DNA of 64,000 nt from assembly GCF_000720455.1 (NCBI RefSeq), contig NZ_JOAK01000008.1, positions 62,001-126,000 on the forward strand. The letters run 5' to 3'. Each line of letters begins with the position of its first letter. The first letter of the stretch is position 1. This DNA comes from Streptomyces virginiae. Its GTDB lineage: Bacteria; Actinomycetota; Actinomycetes; Streptomycetales; Streptomycetaceae. Position numbers and translations under genes: made by a program. Below the pieces are notes generated by a model, which was not told where the DNA came from, did no database searches, and saw nothing but the letters and a program-made list of their open reading frames with translations. Below, piece after piece: positions 62,034 to 64,000 of this stretch.

Positions 62034-63074
62034 TCAGCCCTTGGCGGGGGAGTCCTTCGCGGAGGCGGGCACCTTCTCGTCCTTGCGCAGGGCGTCCCAC
62101 AGCTGGGTGGCCTGCGGCTCGGCCACCACCACGCGGTTCGGGTCCACCTTGTCGTAGGCGACCGGCAGCATGATGGTCTCCATCGTCTCCGGGTTCACGC
62201 CCTTCATGCTCTGCGCGAAGTCGGACAGCGCGGTGAGCGAGGCCAGATCGGAGTCCGTGGTCAGCGACTTGGTGCCGGCGTCGGCGAGCTTGTAGAGCCG
62301 CGCCGGGCTGCCGAGGGCGTCCTGCTTCTTGATCTCCGACAGCATCGCCAGCATGAACTGCTGCTGCAGGCCAATGCGTCCGAGGTCGCTGCCGTCGCCG
62401 TAGCCGTAGCGGGTACGGACGAACTTGAGCGAGTCGGTGCCGTTCAGCCGGTGCGTGCCCGCGTCGAGCTTCAGACCGCCCTTGGCGCCGCTCATCGGCT
62501 TGTCCAGGGTCACGGTGACCCCGCCCAGCGCGTCCACCAGACCCTTGAAGCCGGCGAAGTCCACCTCGACGAAGTGGTCCACGCGCACGCCGGACATCTG
62601 CTCGACGGTGTTGACCACGCACGCCGGGCCGGCCAGCGAGTAGACGGAGTTGAACATGACCCGCTTCGCGGACGGGACGGACTTGCCGTCCCGGTCCTTG
62701 CACTCGGGCCGGGTGATCAGGGTGTCGCGGGGGATGCTCACCGCGGTGGCCTTCGCCCGGCCCTCGGGTATGTGCACCAGCATCGCGGTGTCCGAGCGGG
62801 CCCCGCTGACGGCACCGTGGTCGAGGTCCGCGTTGGCCCCGGCCCGCGAGTCGGAGCCGAGCACCAGGATGTTCTGCGCGTTCGCGACCACCTTGGCGGG
62901 ACGGTTGTCCCCGATCGCCTGGTCCAGGTCGACGCTGTCGATGTTGTTGTTGAGGTGGCTGTACGTCCACCAGCCCGCCCCGGCCGCGCCCAGGATCAGC
63001 ACGGCGACCAGCAGCAGGGTGATCCGCAGAATGCGGCGTCGGCGGCGCCTGGGCCGCGCGTGCGTTTCCGTCAT
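62034..63074 (-). CDS. LCP (LytR-CpsA-Psr) family protein
   Basis: 346 residues. A basic N-terminus (RPRRRRRRILRITLLLVAVL) leads into one membrane helix, and the rest is extracytoplasmic. LCP signatures are NILVLGSDSRAG, GARSDTAMLVHIPEG, AVSIPRDTLI and LKFVRTRYGYGDGSDLGRIG, including the Arg/Asp residues that bind polyprenyl phosphate. These enzymes attach teichoic-acid- or glycan-type polymers to peptidoglycan. Confidence 0.94.
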   Translation of the reverse strand: MTETHARPRRRRRRILRITLLLVAVLILGAAGAGWWTYSHLNNNIDSVDLDQAIGDNRPAKVVANAQNILVLGSDSRAGANADLDHGAVSGARSDTAMLVHIPEGRAKATAVSIPRDTLITRPECKDRDGKSVPSAKRVMFNSVYSLAGPACVVNTVEQMSGVRVDHFVEVDFAGFKGLVDALGGVTVTLDKPMSGAKGGLKLDAGTHRLNGTDSLKFVRTRYGYGDGSDLGRIGLQQQFMLAMLSEIKKQDALGSPARLYKLADAGTKSLTTDSDLASLTALSDFAQSMKGVNPETMETIMLPVAYDKVDPNRVVVAEPQATQLWDALRKDEKVPASAKDSPAKG

Positions 63075-63096
63075 GGGGGTGAATCTTAGACAGGTA

Positions 63097-63146
63097 TTCG
63101 AACGGCCGAAGCCCGCCCCCCGCAGGAGACGGGCCCGGCCGTCGAA
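63097..63146 (-). terminator. Hairpin downstream of the FadB-like gene
   Basis: TTCGAACGGCCG pairs with CGGCCGTCGAA (one bulged A), with GCCCG/CGGGC inside the loop. It lies between the end of the FadB-like gene and the start of the LCP gene, on the minus strand. Confidence 0.55.
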
Positions 63147-63165
63147 CAGTCGTCCGCGACCCGGA

Positions 63166-64000
63166 CTAGGCCGGGACGCTCGCGATGCCGGGGGCGAGGA
63201 ACTTCTTGCCGTTCACGCGCTCCGAGACACCCTCACGGTCCAGGTACGGCGTGATGCCGCCCAGGTGGAAGGGCCAGCCGGCACCGGTGATGAGGCAGAG
63301 GTCGATGTCCTGGGCCTCGGCCACGACACCCTCCTCCAGCATCAGACCGATCTCCTGCGCCACCGCGTCCAGGACGCGCGCCCGGACCTGCTCCTCCGTC
63401 AGGACGGAGTCGCCCTGCACCAGGAGCGCGGCGACCTCGGGGTCCAGCTCCGGCTTGAAGCCGTTCTCGGCGGAGTAGACGTAGAAGCCGCGCTTGCCGG
63501 CCTCGACCACGCGCTTGAGGTTCGGCGAGACGGTGAAACGCTCCGGGAAGGAACGGTTCAGGGTCTCGGAGACGTGCAGGCCGATCGCCGGGCCCACGAG
63601 CTCCAGCAGCACCAGCGGGGACATCGGCAGGCCGAGCGGCTCGATGGCCTTCTCCGCCGTGACGACCGGGGTGCCCTCGTCGATGACGTTCTGGATCTCG
63701 CCCATGAAGCGGGTCAGGATGCGGTTCACGACGAACGCCGGGGCGTCCTTGGTGAGGACCGCGGTCTTCTTCAGCTTCTTGGCGACACCGAAGGCCGTGG
63801 CCAGCGAGGCGTCGTCGGTCTGCTCGCCGCGCACGATCTCCAGGAGCGGGAGGATCGCGACCGGGTTGAAGAAGTGGAAGCCGACCACGCGCTCCGGGTG
63901 CTGGAGCTTCGAGGCCATCTCCGACACCGACAGGGAGGAGGTGTTGGTGGCGAGGATCGCGTGCGCCGGGGCGACCGCCTCGACCTCCGCGAACACCTTC
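63166..64000 (-). CDS. 3-hydroxyacyl-CoA dehydrogenase (FadB/FadJ-like multifunctional protein), C-terminal part, runs off right edge
   Basis: At least 277 residues of the dehydrogenase module. ILATNTSSLSVSEMASKLQH and ERVVGFHFFNPVAILPLLEI are the NAD-domain end. PAFVVNRILTRFMGEIQNVI opens the C-terminal 3HCDH domain, and GKRGFYVYSAENGFKP precedes the second 3HCDH repeat. The upstream hydratase/isomerase half expected in FadB proteins lies beyond base 64000. It oxidises 3-hydroxyacyl-CoA to 3-ketoacyl-CoA in fatty-acid beta-oxidation. Confidence 0.92.
   Translation of the reverse strand, partial: KVFAEVEAVAPAHAILATNTSSLSVSEMASKLQHPERVVGFHFFNPVAILPLLEIVRGEQTDDASLATAFGVAKKLKKTAVLTKDAPAFVVNRILTRFMGEIQNVIDEGTPVVTAEKAIEPLGLPMSPLVLLELVGPAIGLHVSETLNRSFPERFTVSPNLKRVVEAGKRGFYVYSAENGFKPELDPEVAALLVQGDSVLTEEQVRARVLDAVAQEIGLMLEEGVVAEAQDIDLCLITGAGWPFHLGGITPYLDREGVSERVNGKKFLAPGIASVPA

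Overview
The window is chromosomal DNA of a Streptomyces-type actinomycete. It is very GC-rich, many genes start with GTG or TTG, operons overlap by 4 nt (GTGA/ATGA), and lipoprotein and Tat signals are common. From the murA-type gene at about 39.2 kb to the right edge, the order MurA2 - aconitase - ngcEFG - ROK regulator - xylFGH - dxs - APC permease - LCP protein - fatty-acid oxidation enzyme follows my recollection of the SCO5998-SCO6026 region of S. coelicolor. The left part looks more strain-specific.

Layout. 0-2.1 kb: edge of an aromatic acyl-CoA (2-aminobenzoyl-CoA-like) catabolic cluster: AMP-ligase fragment, acyl-CoA dehydrogenase and RidA. 2.1-2.8 kb: a gene-free stretch between convergent genes with three copies of an 82-bp element that has terminal inverted repeats. 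2.8-27.2 kb: what I read as a collagen-to-hydroxyproline utilisation regulon. It comprises an Xaa-Pro aminopeptidase and a divergent secreted M9 collagenase; a three-subunit D-hydroxyproline dehydrogenase; a DapA-family deaminase, two proline-racemase-family enzymes and an ornithine-cyclodeaminase-family reductase; a GntR/FCD regulator; a Dpp-type peptide ABC importer; and an S9 prolyl-oligopeptidase-type peptidase. GTGACAT/ATGTCAC-type sites recur in front of these units. The collagenase and importer promoters share an identical 32-bp block. A metallophosphatase, a HopJ-family protein and a second NAD-dependent DNA ligase are interspersed.

27.3-38.9 kb: mixed accessory genes: DHA2 efflux pump, FBP-type zinc protein, cytochrome P450, GT2 glycosyltransferase, Imm7 protein, GNAT, AraC/GyrI-like regulator, repeat protein, PAP2-like membrane protein, DUF6928 protein, a 53-aa Cys-rich protein and two lipoproteins. 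39-45.5 kb: an HTH-MurA fusion with a palindrome at its promoter, a decayed haloalkane dehalogenase, a transglutaminase-like protein, and aconitase with a candidate iron box. 45.6-49.1 kb: the ngcEFG GlcNAc/chitobiose importer with a DasR-like site. 49-53 kb: a membrane protein and an MgtA-type Mg2+ P-type ATPase with a long leader that carries candidate short ORFs. 53.4-62 kb: the ROK regulator (Rok7B7-like), xylFGH, dxs and an amino-acid permease. 62-64 kb: an LCP cell-wall ligase and the C-terminal part of a FadB-like enzyme.

The central idea is that extracellular collagen is cut by the collagenase, peptides enter through the Dpp importer, PepP and the S9 peptidase release imino acids, and the epimerase/dehydrogenase/deaminase set degrades hydroxyproline, all probably under the local GntR regulator. 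The final alpha-ketoglutarate-semialdehyde dehydrogenase is not in this window. No tRNA, rRNA, CRISPR array, integrase or insertion sequence was seen.
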